Shown: piece by piece, positions 25,759-34,774 of the stretch
Position numbering within the stretch: position 1 is the first letter of the stretch
How the letters are laid out: every line of letters begins with the position of its first letter
Assembly (NCBI GenBank): GCA_937943045.1
Contig: CALEBN010000068.1
Coordinates: forward strand, 1 to 64,000
Length of the DNA: 64,000 nucleotides
Source of the DNA: an uncultured Collinsella sp.
GTDB taxonomy: Bacteria > Actinomycetota > Coriobacteriia > Coriobacteriales > Coriobacteriaceae
Direction: 5' to 3'
Made by a program: the position numbers and the translations under genes
The notes under the pieces: model-generated
The model's database searches: none
Seen by the model: only the letters and a program-made list of their open reading frames with translations
What the model was told of the DNA's origin: nothing

Positions 25759-27063
25759 ATGCAGACGATCTACCAGAAGATGGAAACCACCGAACTCGAT
25801 GCCGCCATCGAGGCGCTCAAGGCCGAGGTCGCCGAGGTCAAGGCCAAGGGCCTGGCGCTCGACATGGCCCGCGGCAAGCCGTCGCCCTCCCAGGTGGACA
25901 TCTCTCGACCCATGCTCGATATCCTCAATGCCGATGCCGATCTGCACGACGGCAACGTCGACTGTTCCAACTACGGCTGCTTTGAGGGCATTCCCTCGGC
26001 ACGCAAGCTAGCGGGGGAGTTCCTGGGTTGCCCCGCCGAGCAGACGCTCGTGCTGGGTTCGTCGAGCCTGCTGATCGAGCACGATATCGCCGGTATGTTC
26101 TGGCGTTGCGGCTCGTGCGGCAACGAGCCCTGGGAGGCTTACGAGGCAGCGCACGACGGCAAGAAGGTCAAGTTTCTGTGCCCTGTTCCCGGCTACGACC
26201 GCCACTTTGGCATCACCGCCGATCTGGGTATCGAGAACGTCCCCGTCGCGATGACCGACAACGGCCCCGACATGGACGAGGTCGAGCGCCTCGTCGCCGC
26301 CGACGATTCCATCAAGGGCATCTGGTGCGTGCCCAAGTATTCCAACCCCACGGGCATCACCTTTAGCGAGGACACTGTGCGCCGCCTGGTTGAGATGCCC
26401 ACGGCCGCACCCGATTTCCGCATCTTCTGGGACAACGCCTACTGCATGCACGACCTGTACGACGAGACCGACGAGCTCGCAAACATCTTTGACCTCGCTC
26501 GCGCGGCGGGCACCGAGGACCGCGTGGTGGCATTTGCCTCGACGTCCAAGATCACCTTCCCGGGCGCCGGTATCGGCTTTATCGGTGCGAGCCCCGCGGT
26601 CATCGCCGAGTTCTCCAAGCGCCTGAAGGCCGGCCTCATCAGCGCCGACAAGCTCAACCAGCTGCGTCACGTGCGCTTCCTTCCCACCATCGAGGCGGTC
26701 AAGGAGCACATGAAAAAGCATGCCGAGTTTTTGCGTCCGCGCTTTGAGGCCGTTGAGCGCAAGCTCACCGAGGGCCTGGGCGGCACGGGCTGCGCCACCT
26801 GGACGCATCCCCGCGGCGGCTACTTTGTAAGCTTCGATGGTCCCGAGGGCTCGGCCCAAAAGGTCGCCGCGCTGTGCGCCGACCTGGGCGTCAAGCTCAC
26901 GCCGGCCGGTGCTACCTGGCCCTATGGCAAGGATCCGCGCGATACCAACATCCGCATCGCGCCGAGCTATCCCACGGTCGAGGACCTGGAGGCCGCGCTC
27001 GATGTGCTGGTGCTGGCCGTCAAGCTCGTCGCTGCCGAGCTTGCGCGTGCCGAGCGCGCCTAA
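25759..27063 (+). CDS. Aspartate aminotransferase, class Ic (AspT type)
   Basis: A 434-residue PLP enzyme resembling the class Ic aspartate aminotransferases described in Corynebacterium, which are longer and diverged from ordinary AspC. The PLP lysine is Lys264 in FASTSKITFPGAG; the substrate and cofactor segments WCVPKYSNPTG and FWDNAYCMHDLY precede it, and THPRGGYFVSF and TNIRIAPSYP follow. It should interconvert aspartate and 2-oxoglutarate with oxaloacetate and glutamate. ATG 25759 follows GTGAAAGG. It is monocistronic or shares a transcript with the STAS gene 51 bases later. Confidence 0.88.
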   Translation: MQTIYQKMETTELDAAIEALKAEVAEVKAKGLALDMARGKPSPSQVDISRPMLDILNADADLHDGNVDCSNYGCFEGIPSARKLAGEFLGCPAEQTLVLGSSSLLIEHDIAGMFWRCGSCGNEPWEAYEAAHDGKKVKFLCPVPGYDRHFGITADLGIENVPVAMTDNGPDMDEVERLVAADDSIKGIWCVPKYSNPTGITFSEDTVRRLVEMPTAAPDFRIFWDNAYCMHDLYDETDELANIFDLARAAGTEDRVVAFASTSKITFPGAGIGFIGASPAVIAEFSKRLKAGLISADKLNQLRHVRFLPTIEAVKEHMKKHAEFLRPRFEAVERKLTEGLGGTGCATWTHPRGGYFVSFDGPEGSAQKVAALCADLGVKLTPAGATWPYGKDPRDTNIRIAPSYPTVEDLEAALDVLVLAVKLVAAELARAERA

Positions 27064-27114
27064 CGCGCGGCTTCCAGTACTATCCGCACTTTCGATACGT
27101 AAAGGAGCGTATAC

Positions 27115-27429
27115 ATGGATTTGGGTATTTCCACCAACCCCACGCCAGAGCTCTACACCATTAAGGTAACCGGCGAGATCGATATCTCTAACGCCGATAG
27201 CCTGCGTAATGCCATCGACCTGGCGCTCGAGCAGCCCACTGAGGCCGTTGAGCTCGATTTTGCCCAGGTGAGCTACATCGATTCGACGGGCATTGGCGTG
27301 CTCGTGGGCGCCGCGCACCACGCGGTCGACCACGGCAAGCGCTTTAGCTGCACCAATGTGCAGCCCCCGGTGATGCGCGTGGTCCAGCTGTTGGGTGTCG
27401 ACCAGGAGATTTCGATCACCGCTGCATAA
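27115..27429 (+). CDS. STAS-domain anti-sigma factor antagonist
   Basis: A 104-residue single STAS domain like SpoIIAA/RsbV. The regulatory phospho-serine is expected at Ser57 in SYIDSTGIGVLVGA. Such proteins release a sigma factor by binding its anti-sigma kinase when unphosphorylated. No RsbW/SpoIIAB kinase or sigma gene lies beside it, so the partner must be elsewhere. ATG 27115 follows AAAGGAG. Confidence 0.9.
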   Translation: MDLGISTNPTPELYTIKVTGEIDISNADSLRNAIDLALEQPTEAVELDFAQVSYIDSTGIGVLVGAAHHAVDHGKRFSCTNVQPPVMRVVQLLGVDQEISITAA

Positions 27430-27582
27430 TCTTTGCCCCCAAAAGGGCGTGCCGTTTGGCATATGTTTGTGATGCGCTCGGACGTTTTGGCGTCCGGGCG
27501 CTATACTTGACCGAATGAATAGACGAGTTCCGGCCGAATGGCGCGGTGCGGGCTCGACTCACATCGAGCCTTGGAGGTATGT

Positions 27583-28182
27583 GTGTTTGGTATTGGAGAG
27601 GGTGAGCTCGCGATCATCGTGGTCTTCGGCTTTTTGCTGTTTGGCCCGGATAAGCTCCCACAGATGGGCCGCACGATCGGCCGTGCCATCCGTCAGTTCC
27701 GCGAGACGCAGGAAAAGATGACGGCCGTTGTTCAGTCCGAGATTATCGATCCGGTAAGTGAGGCCGCTTCGGCACCGGTCAAGCCCAAGAAGACTGCCGT
27801 CGATGACGATTCCGATGCGGACAAGGATGCCGTCGAGACGGCTGCGCCCGCAAAGAAGGAGACCTTTGCCGAGCGCCGTGCCCGCCTTGCCGCCGAGAAG
27901 GCCGCGAGCGAGGCTGCCGGCGAGGGCGAGGGTGCTGCTGAGGAGTCCGAGGCCGAGGGCGCCGAGCCTGCTGCTGCCGCCGAGCCTGTCGTCGAGCCCG
28001 AGCCTGCTGCAGAGCCAGAGTCCGAGCCCGAGCCGGCAGAGCCCACGACGGCTGACCTCTACGCCCGTCGTCCCCGCAAGCGCAAGGCCGTCGTCGACCA
28101 GCTCGCTCGCGAGCTCGAGGCCGAGGACGAGGCCGTTGCCGAGGCTGCCACCGCCGACGCCTCGAAGGGAGGCGATGAGTAA
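27583..28182 (+). CDS. tatB: Twin-arginine translocase subunit TatA/TatB
   Basis: A 199-residue protein with one N-terminal membrane helix (GEGELAIIVVFGFLLFGPDK) and an amphipathic helix (MGRTIGRAIRQFRETQEKM), then a long Ala/Glu/Pro-rich acidic tail ending in basic RRPRKRK. GTG 27583 is the start: GGAGG lies nine bases upstream and the conserved FGIGEGEL begins directly after it. It forms the receptor or pore of the Tat system, which exports folded proteins such as hydrogenases. Its stop overlaps tatC (TAATG). TatB is chosen for its length and operon position; there is no separate TatA in the window. Confidence 0.88.
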   Translation: MFGIGEGELAIIVVFGFLLFGPDKLPQMGRTIGRAIRQFRETQEKMTAVVQSEIIDPVSEAASAPVKPKKTAVDDDSDADKDAVETAAPAKKETFAERRARLAAEKAASEAAGEGEGAAEESEAEGAEPAAAAEPVVEPEPAAEPESEPEPAEPTTADLYARRPRKRKAVVDQLARELEAEDEAVAEAATADASKGGDE

Positions 28183-28973
28183 TGCCTATCGGACCTGCGC
28201 GCATGCCGCTCTTCGATCACCTGGGAGAGCTCCGTCGCCGCCTGACTATCGTGGTCGTGTCGGTGTTTGCCGCCGCCATCGTGCTGTATTTCGCCACGCC
28301 CGTGGTGCTCGACATCCTGGAAGACCCCATCCGCTCCTTTGTGCCGGACGGTAAGTTCTACATCACCACCACGCTCGGCGGCTTTGGCCTGCGCTTCTCG
28401 CTGGCCATCAAGATGGCCGTGGTCATGTGCACGCCCATGATCATCTGGCAGATTCTAGCATTTTTCCTGCCGGCGCTGCGTCCCAACGAGCGCAAATGGG
28501 TCGTGCCCACGGTGCTCGCCTCGACGGTGCTGTTCTTCCTGGGCGCCATCTTCTGCTACTTCATCATTATCCCGGCGGGCTTTGAGTGGCTTATCGGCGA
28601 GACCTCGGCCGTCGCCACGGCGCTGCCCGACCTGGAGAACTACGTCAACATGGAGCTGCTCTTTATGATCGGCTTTGGCGTGGCGTTTGAGCTGCCGCTT
28701 ATCATCTTCTACCTGTCCGTCTTCCACATCGTGTCCTACGCGGCCTTCCGCGGCGCCTGGCGCTACGTGTACGTGGGCCTGCTTGTGGGCTCGGCTGTGA
28801 TTACGCCCGACGGCTCGCCCGTTACGCTGGGCCTCATGTATGGTGCCCTGCTCTCGCTCTACGAGATTTCGCTCGCCATTGCCCGCGTGGTCATTACCGC
28901 GCGCGAGGGCAAGGAGGGCTTGTTTGTGAGCCGTCTGGACCTGTTCTCGGACGATGAGGACGACGAGGAGTAA
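28182..28973 (+). CDS. tatC: Sec-independent translocase TatC
   Basis: A 263-residue protein with six membrane helices, the receptor core of the Tat system. The family opening MPLFDHLGELRRRL is intact, and so are the conserved FxLPL-type segment (FELPLIIFYLSVF) and ITPDGSPVTLGLMYGALLSLYE toward the end. It is translationally coupled to tatB and lies just before hypA and hypB, a layout that suggests export or maturation of a NiFe hydrogenase or other redox enzyme. Confidence 0.95.
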   Translation: MPIGPARMPLFDHLGELRRRLTIVVVSVFAAAIVLYFATPVVLDILEDPIRSFVPDGKFYITTTLGGFGLRFSLAIKMAVVMCTPMIIWQILAFFLPALRPNERKWVVPTVLASTVLFFLGAIFCYFIIIPAGFEWLIGETSAVATALPDLENYVNMELLFMIGFGVAFELPLIIFYLSVFHIVSYAAFRGAWRYVYVGLLVGSAVITPDGSPVTLGLMYGALLSLYEISLAIARVVITAREGKEGLFVSRLDLFSDDEDDEE

Positions 28974-28979
28974 ATCGGT

Positions 28980-29336
28980 ATGCACGAGGTTGGCATTGTC
29001 AACGGCATACTCGATACAGTGATTCGCGCGGCGCGTGGGGCGGGGGCCTCGCGCGCCGTTTTGGTAACGCTGCGTATCGGGGATATGACCGAAGTTGTGC
29101 GCGAGGCGCTCGACTTTGCGTGGGAGACATTTCGCGATGAGGACCCGCTCACGCGAGGCTGCGAGCTTGCCGTGGAGGAAGTCCATCCACAAAGCGAGTG
29201 TCTGGACTGCGGGGAGGTCTTTGAGCACGATCGCTTCCATTGCCGCTGTCCCCAATGTGGCGGCGCCAACGTGCGTCTGCTGCACGGCCGCGAGCTCGAC
29301 ATCGCAAGTATCGAAATCGAAACCCCCGACGATTAG
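28980..29336 (+). CDS. hypA: Hydrogenase nickel chaperone HypA
   Basis: A 118-residue protein that, with HypB, loads nickel into NiFe hydrogenases. The nickel site is the N-terminal Met1-His2-Glu3. The zinc domain has two CxxC pairs, ECLDCGEVF and CRCPQCGGA. It starts six bases after the tatC stop, so it is in the same operon. No hydrogenase structural gene is present in the window. Confidence 0.93.
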   Translation: MHEVGIVNGILDTVIRAARGAGASRAVLVTLRIGDMTEVVREALDFAWETFRDEDPLTRGCELAVEEVHPQSECLDCGEVFEHDRFHCRCPQCGGANVRLLHGRELDIASIEIETPDD

Positions 29337-29391
29337 CCCGCTAGCCATCTGGTGATGGGGTATAAAGGGGCCAAAGTAAGGAGTGCCGAGT

Positions 29392-30075
29392 ATGGCTGAG
29401 AAAACGATTGATATCGCGTCGCCGATTCTGTCGCGCAACGAGCGCCTGGCAGATCAGCTGCGACAGCGATTTAAAGAGACAAACACCTATGTGATCAATG
29501 TGCTGTCGAGCCCCGGTTCGGGCAAGACCACCACGATCCTGGGCACCAACGAGCGCCTGCGCGACAAGGCTGGCCTGCGCTGTGCCGTCATCGAGGGCGA
29601 TATTGCCTCGGATGTCGACGCCATCACCATGAAGGAAGCCGGCATGCCCGCCATCCAGATCAACACGGGTGGCCTGTGCCACCTCGAGGGCAACATGATC
29701 ATGGAGGCCGTTGACGCGTTCGACCAGGCCGTCGGTCTGGAGAACATCGACGTCATCTTTATCGAAAACGTGGGCAACTTGGTCTGCCCGGTCGACTTTG
29801 ACCTGGGTGAGAACCTGTCCATCATGATTCTCTCGGTGCCCGAGGGCGACGACAAGCCCATCAAGTACCCGGGCATCTTCCAGCACGCTGGCGCGCAGCT
29901 GCTCAATAAGGTCGACGTGGCCCCGGCTTTCGATTTTGACATGGATAGGTATACTAAGACACTCGATGACCTCAATCCGCAGGCGCCGCGGTTTGCCGTG
30001 AGCGCGCGCAAGGGCGAGGGCATGGATGCCTGGTGCGATTGGCTCATCGGGCAGATCGAGCAAGCAAGGGCGTAA
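29392..30075 (+). CDS. hypB: Hydrogenase maturation GTPase HypB
   Basis: A 227-residue SIMIBI GTPase that supplies nickel for hydrogenase assembly. ATG 29392 is eight bases after TAAGGAG; GTG 29383 would add three residues. The P-loop SSPGSGKTT is at 39-47, the metal-binding TGGLCHLEGNM lies near 98, and the guanine-specificity element is LLNKVD. There is no histidine-rich N-terminus, so nickel storage is not expected. The operon tatB-tatC-hypA-hypB links protein export and hydrogenase maturation. Confidence 0.94.
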   Translation: MAEKTIDIASPILSRNERLADQLRQRFKETNTYVINVLSSPGSGKTTTILGTNERLRDKAGLRCAVIEGDIASDVDAITMKEAGMPAIQINTGGLCHLEGNMIMEAVDAFDQAVGLENIDVIFIENVGNLVCPVDFDLGENLSIMILSVPEGDDKPIKYPGIFQHAGAQLLNKVDVAPAFDFDMDRYTKTLDDLNPQAPRFAVSARKGEGMDAWCDWLIGQIEQARA

Positions 30076-30129
30076 ATCGGCCGCCATACGGGCGGGCGTA
30101 GCCGCAGAGATACGAGATAGGAGCCTCTT

Positions 30130-32721
30130 TTGAAGCTCATCATCGCCGAGAAAAACGACGCCGCGCGTCAGATCGCCGAGCGTCTGTCCACGGGTAAGCC
30201 CAAAAAGGACAAGGTGTACAACACCGCCATCTACCGTTTTGAGTGGAAGGGCGAGGAGTGCGTGACGATCGGCCTTGCCGGTCACATCCTTGCGCCCGAT
30301 TTTTGCGACAGCGTGCTGTTCGATAAAAAGCTGGGCTGGTATTCGGTTACCGAGGACGGCGAGATGCTACCGGCCGACATGCCCGATGGCCTGGCACGCC
30401 CGCCCTACGACACCAAGCGCAAGCCGTTTCTTGCCGACGGCATCTCCATCAAGGGCTGGAAGCTCGAGAGTCTGCCGTATCTCACCTGGGCACCCGTCAT
30501 TAAGCTGCCGGCCGAGAAGGAACTCATCCGCTCGCTTAAGAACCTTGCCAAAAAGTCCGACAGCGTCATCATCGCCACGGACTTCGATCGCGAGGGCGAG
30601 CTGATCGGTTCGGACGCCCTCAACAAGGTGCGCGAGGTGGCGCCCGACTTGCCGGTCGCTCGCGCCCAGTATTCTTCGTTTACCAAGGCCGAGATCACGC
30701 AGGCCTTCGATAACCTTGTCTCGCTCGACCAGAACCTGGCTGACGCTGGCGAGAGCCGTCAGCACATCGACCTCATTTGGGGTGCGGTGCTCACGCGCTA
30801 CCTGACGCTCGCCAAGTTTGGCGGTTTTGGCAACGTACGTTCCGCCGGCCGTGTGCAGACCCCGACGCTTGCCCTGGTGGTCGAGCGCGAACGCGAGCGC
30901 ATGGCGTTTGTGCCCGAGGACTATTGGCAGATCCGCGGCATGGGCGCCGCGCAGGGTGCTGCCGAGGACGACCGCTTTAAGATTGCGCACAAGACGGCAC
31001 GCTTTACCGACAAGGATGCTGCCGAGACGGCATACGGCCATGTCGACGGCGTTACGACGGCAACCGTCGCCGCGGTGACCAAGCGCTCACGCAAGCAGCA
31101 GCCACCCACGCCGTTTGCGACCACCTCGCTGCAGGCTGCCGCCGCAGCCGAGGGCATCTCGCCTGCGCGTACCATGCGCATCGCCGAGTCCCTCTACATG
31201 GCGGGCCTCATCAGCTACCCGCGTGTCGACAACACCGTGTACCCCGCGACGCTCGATCTGGGCGCCGTGGTGAGCGACCTGGCAAAGATCAACCCGGCGC
31301 TGGCGCCCGTGTGCAAAAAGGTGCTCGCCGGCCCCATGAAGCCCACGCGCGGCAAAGTCGAGACCACCGACCACCCGCCTATCTACCCCACGGGCGAGGG
31401 CGATCCGTCCACGCTCGACGGCGGCCAGCGCAAGCTCTACGACCTCATCGCCCGCCGCTTCCTGGCGACGCTTATGGGTCCCGCGACCATCGAGAACACC
31501 AAGCTCGAGCTCGACGTGAACGGTGAGCCGTTCGTGGCTTCGGGCGATGTGCTCGTGACCCCGGGTTTCCGCGAGGCATATCCGTACGGACTCAAGCGCG
31601 ACGAGCAGATGCCGCCGCTGGAGCAGGGCGATACGGTTGATGTGTTCGACATTAAGCTCGAGGCCAAGCAGACCGAGCCGCCCGCGCGCTATAGCCAGGG
31701 CAAGCTCGTGCAGGAGATGGAAAAGCGCGGCCTGGGCACCAAGTCCACGCGCGCGAGCATCATCGAGCGCCTGTATGCCGTGCGTTATCTCAAAAATGAT
31801 CCCGTTGAGCCGAGCCAGCTGGGCATCGCCATCATCGACGCACTGACGCAGTTTGCCCCGCGCATCACGAGCCCCGATATGACCAGCGAGCTCGATGGCG
31901 ACATGACCCGTGTGGAGCGCGGCGAGGATACCGAAGAGCATGTCGTGACGCACTCGCGCGCGCTGCTGGCTGGCGTGCTCGACGAGCTGCTCAAGCATAC
32001 GCAGGAGCTGGGCGACGCCATCAGCGACGCCGTCACGGCCGATGCGCGCGTGGGCGCCTGCCCCAAGTGCGGCAAGGACCTGGTTATGAAGACGAGCGCC
32101 AAGACCCGTGGCAGCTTCATTGGCTGCATGGGCTGGCCCGACTGCGACGTGACCTATCCGGTGCCGAGCGGCGTCAAGGTAAGCCCGCTCGAGGGCGAAG
32201 CAGCCGTGTGCCCCGAGTGCGGCGCGCCGCGCATTAAGTGCCAGCCGTTCCGCCAGAAGGCCTTCGAGATTTGCGTGAACCCCACGTGCCCCACCAACTA
32301 CGAGCCTGACCTTAAGGTGGGCGAGTGCAAGGTGTGCGCCGAGGCCGGACGCCATGGCGACCTGATCGCGCACAAGAGCGAGAAGAGCGGCAAGCGCTTT
32401 ATCCGCTGCACCAACTACGATGACTGCGGCGTGAGCTATCCTCTGCCGGCGCGCGGTAAGCTCGAGGCGACGGGTGAGACCTGCCCCGAGTGCGGCGCCC
32501 CCATCGTGGTGGTCAACACGGCGCGCGGTCCGTGGCGCATCTGCGTGAACATGGACTGCCCGACCAAGGAGAAGAAGCCCGCCCGCGGTCGCAAGACCAC
32601 GACTAAGGCGAGCACGGCTAAGAAGACGACGGCGGCAAAGAAGACTGCTGCCAAGAAGACGACCGCCAAAAAGACGACGGCCAAGAAGTCGACTACCAAA
32701 AAGACCGCTGCCGACAAGTAG
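30130..32721 (+). CDS. topA: DNA topoisomerase I, archaeal-type family
   Basis: An 863-residue type IA topoisomerase. TTG 30130 is the start: AGGAG lies six bases upstream and the protein begins KLIIAEKNDAARQIAERLS, the archaeal-type opening; ordinary bacterial TopA begins with a VESPAKAKT motif. The Toprim acidic motif is DFDREGELIG and the catalytic tyrosine is Tyr363 in LISYPRVDNT. Four cysteine clusters follow (CPKCGKDL, CPECGAPRI, CKVCAEAG, CPECGAPIV), then a Lys/Ala/Thr-rich DNA-binding tail of about 50 residues. It relaxes negative supercoils. A terminator follows. Confidence 0.93.
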   Translation: MKLIIAEKNDAARQIAERLSTGKPKKDKVYNTAIYRFEWKGEECVTIGLAGHILAPDFCDSVLFDKKLGWYSVTEDGEMLPADMPDGLARPPYDTKRKPFLADGISIKGWKLESLPYLTWAPVIKLPAEKELIRSLKNLAKKSDSVIIATDFDREGELIGSDALNKVREVAPDLPVARAQYSSFTKAEITQAFDNLVSLDQNLADAGESRQHIDLIWGAVLTRYLTLAKFGGFGNVRSAGRVQTPTLALVVERERERMAFVPEDYWQIRGMGAAQGAAEDDRFKIAHKTARFTDKDAAETAYGHVDGVTTATVAAVTKRSRKQQPPTPFATTSLQAAAAAEGISPARTMRIAESLYMAGLISYPRVDNTVYPATLDLGAVVSDLAKINPALAPVCKKVLAGPMKPTRGKVETTDHPPIYPTGEGDPSTLDGGQRKLYDLIARRFLATLMGPATIENTKLELDVNGEPFVASGDVLVTPGFREAYPYGLKRDEQMPPLEQGDTVDVFDIKLEAKQTEPPARYSQGKLVQEMEKRGLGTKSTRASIIERLYAVRYLKNDPVEPSQLGIAIIDALTQFAPRITSPDMTSELDGDMTRVERGEDTEEHVVTHSRALLAGVLDELLKHTQELGDAISDAVTADARVGACPKCGKDLVMKTSAKTRGSFIGCMGWPDCDVTYPVPSGVKVSPLEGEAAVCPECGAPRIKCQPFRQKAFEICVNPTCPTNYEPDLKVGECKVCAEAGRHGDLIAHKSEKSGKRFIRCTNYDDCGVSYPLPARGKLEATGETCPECGAPIVVVNTARGPWRICVNMDCPTKEKKPARGRKTTTKASTAKKTTAAKKTAAKKTTAKKTTAKKSTTKKTAADK

Positions 32722-32750
32722 CCGCACGGTCGAGACATCACCTAAAACAA

Positions 32751-32788
32751 AAACGAGCGAGGACCTCAAAATCCTCGCTCGTTTTTTT
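32751..32788 (+). terminator. Terminator of topA
   Basis: AAACGAGCGAGGA pairs with TCCTCGCTCGTTT around an eight-base loop, followed by a run of T. Confidence 0.9.
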
Positions 32789-32792
32789 ATCT

Positions 32793-32846
32793 GGCAGTTA
32801 GGGACGTTCCTTTTCTGCCGGCAGTTTAGGAACGTCCCTAACTGCC
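32793..32846. repeat. Palindrome with 19-bp perfect arms
   Basis: GGCAGTTAGGGACGTTCCT (32793-32811) is repeated inverted at 32828-32846, with GCCGGC at the centre. It lies between convergent topA and the zinc-ribbon gene, directly after the topA terminator. Confidence 0.8.
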
Positions 32847-32866
32847 GGCTCGGGAACGACAAAGCG

Positions 32867-33850
32867 CTAGTTCACTTCGACGGGTTTGGCGCCGGGGTAG
32901 CGCTCCTCAAAGTCTAGGCGGTACTTATTGTCATTGGTGCCCGCCACGTTGTCGCGCGACAGCGGCGCCACGATCTCATTCTTGTGATCCGCAGGCTTGG
33001 TGTATTTCAGGCTGATCTCCCAGGCATCACAGATTGCGTCAATGCGGTGATCCAGGTCGTCATACAGGGCAACGATGTCTTTCCAGGAACTGTAGTTCTT
33101 AGAGCTCGTCGGGACGTCCAGGTCCTCGACGATGTCGTAATACTGCTCGATGGTGTCCTCTGTGCGCTCGGCGACGTCGGCGAGATTTTGACGGGTGGTG
33201 CGATCTTCTTCCAGATAGCTGCCGTTGAAGTTCTGCGCGCAGCCACGGACGTAGTTGTCGAGGTCTTCGAGCAAGTCGTAGTATTCGCTCAGTCGGCGGT
33301 AGAGATTCTGCTCGGAGAGCGTTGCTTCGCCGCCATCCTCGTCGTCATCGTCATCATCGTCGTACAGGCTGTTGGGATCGCCGAGAGGCTTTAGGTCATC
33401 GTCGTCGACGTCATGGTGCAGCTTAGCTACCTCGGCAGTCGTCTGCGTGGCGGCGTTGTCGAAAGGCTTGATCACAAAGAAAACGACCAGGGCGATGATG
33501 ATCGCCACCAGCACAACAATAACGGCGATAAGCGGCCCGGTGCCGCTCTTTTTGGGAGCGGGGGTCTGTGGCGAAGCGGGCGTGTATGCGGGAGCCGGCT
33601 CCTGTTGGGGCGAGCCGCTCGCGACGGGTATGCGCTGCGTGGTCTCGACGGCCGCAGGGCTTGCGGCGGGGTCGGGGCGATAGGCGAGGGGGTCGTCCGC
33701 CTTGGCTTGCGGCGTATCAAGGGAGCCGGTCTGCTCAAAAGCGGGCTGGCTATCGCTCGCGGTTGTTTGCTCAACGGGTGCACCGCACGAGGTGCAGAAC
33801 TTGGCATTATCTGCAAGAAGCTTGCCGCACGAGGCGCAATACCGAGACAT
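32867..33850 (-). CDS. Zinc-ribbon single-pass membrane protein
   Basis: A 327-residue protein. ATG 33850 (MSRYCASCGK) follows GAAAGGAG. The N-terminal zinc ribbon has CASCGK and CTSCGAP (residues 5-23), followed by a Pro/Ala/Thr-rich linker, one membrane helix (about 105-128) and an outer domain that begins with a run of Asp (DDDDDDDEDG) and continues as helical, Tyr/Asp-rich sequence. This architecture is common in Coriobacteria and Firmicutes for sensors or envelope proteins of unknown task. The zinc ribbon would be in the cytosol and the acidic domain outside. Function unknown. Confidence 0.85.
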   Translation of the reverse strand: MSRYCASCGKLLADNAKFCTSCGAPVEQTTASDSQPAFEQTGSLDTPQAKADDPLAYRPDPAASPAAVETTQRIPVASGSPQQEPAPAYTPASPQTPAPKKSGTGPLIAVIVVLVAIIIALVVFFVIKPFDNAATQTTAEVAKLHHDVDDDDLKPLGDPNSLYDDDDDDDEDGGEATLSEQNLYRRLSEYYDLLEDLDNYVRGCAQNFNGSYLEEDRTTRQNLADVAERTEDTIEQYYDIVEDLDVPTSSKNYSSWKDIVALYDDLDHRIDAICDAWEISLKYTKPADHKNEIVAPLSRDNVAGTNDNKYRLDFEERYPGAKPVEVN

Positions 33851-33918
33851 TGCCACTCCTTTCGCCACATTTCAATGCAATACGACGATTATACCCAGCA
33901 TCCAAAATTCCCCATCAT

Positions 33919-33987
33919 AAGTTGCGGTGAAATAGGGACTGTTTGGCGGTCTCAGAGCTTCAATCAGTCCCTATTTCACCGCAACTT
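33919..33987. repeat. Palindrome with 23-bp perfect arms
   Basis: Bases 33919-33941 (AAGTTGCGGTGAAATAGGGA and CTG) are exactly complementary to 33965-33987. It lies between the divergent zinc-ribbon gene and tmk, in the place where promoters would be expected, so it is not simply a terminator. Confidence 0.85.
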
Positions 33988-34089
33988 TGGAAAGGCGCCT
34001 TTAGCCATTGGGGACGCGCCGAGCACTGGGGTATCATGGCTTGGTTGATATATCTGCATTTACGCGCCTTGTAGGAAGGGGCTGCGCCC

Positions 34090-34773
34090 ATGGCTTTTGA
34101 GCCTGCTCAACATAGCTTTATCACGCTCGAGGGCGTCGACGGTGCCGGCAAGTCCACGCAGGCGCGCCTGCTTGCCCGTGCGCTCGACCTCGCTGGCTAT
34201 CAGGTCGTAACTCTGCGCGAGCCGGGTGGCACTGCCATCAGCGAAAAGATTCGCGCCCTGCTGCTCGACCCCGCCAACACGGCGATGGGAGACACCTGCG
34301 AGTTGCTGCTCTACGAGGCGGCGCGCGCCCAGTTGGTGCACGAGGTCATAGCCCCCGCCCTTGCGGCCGGTAAGGTGGTCCTGTGCGATCGCTTCTACGA
34401 TTCCACGACCTGCTACCAGGCATTTGCCGACGGCCTCGATCGCCAGATGGTGCGCGACGCCAACAACCTGGCCGTCGCGGGAACGCACCCGGCGCTCACA
34501 CTCGTCTACCACATCACGCCCGAGCAGGCGGCGCTACGCATGGCAGCCCGTGGCGCGGCGGATCGCATGGAGGCCAAGGGCATGGCATTCCAGGAGCGTG
34601 TCTATCAGGGATTTTGTGCCATTGCCGCCGAGGAGCCAGACCGCGTAAAGCTCATCGACGCCACTGCGACCGTCGAGGAAGTTTTCGAGAAGACGGTCGA
34701 GCAGATTCGCGCATACGGTCTCGACATTTCCCAGGAAGCCGTCGCCGCCGCGCTTGCCCAGGAGGCCGAGTAA
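34090..34773 (+). CDS. tmk: Thymidylate kinase
   Basis: A 227-residue kinase that converts dTMP to dTDP. The P-loop is EGVDGAGKST at 14-23, the DRFYDST motif lies near 99, and the lid AARGAADRMEAKG follows. Length is slightly above the usual 205-215 because of an Ala/Glu-rich tail. ATG 34090 follows GTAGGAAGGGG. The holB start lies two bases after the stop and its ribosome site is inside tmk, so both are coupled; tmk-holB-ricT is a widespread gene order. Confidence 0.95.
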   Translation: MAFEPAQHSFITLEGVDGAGKSTQARLLARALDLAGYQVVTLREPGGTAISEKIRALLLDPANTAMGDTCELLLYEAARAQLVHEVIAPALAAGKVVLCDRFYDSTTCYQAFADGLDRQMVRDANNLAVAGTHPALTLVYHITPEQAALRMAARGAADRMEAKGMAFQERVYQGFCAIAAEEPDRVKLIDATATVEEVFEKTVEQIRAYGLDISQEAVAAALAQEAE

Positions 34774-34774
34774 C

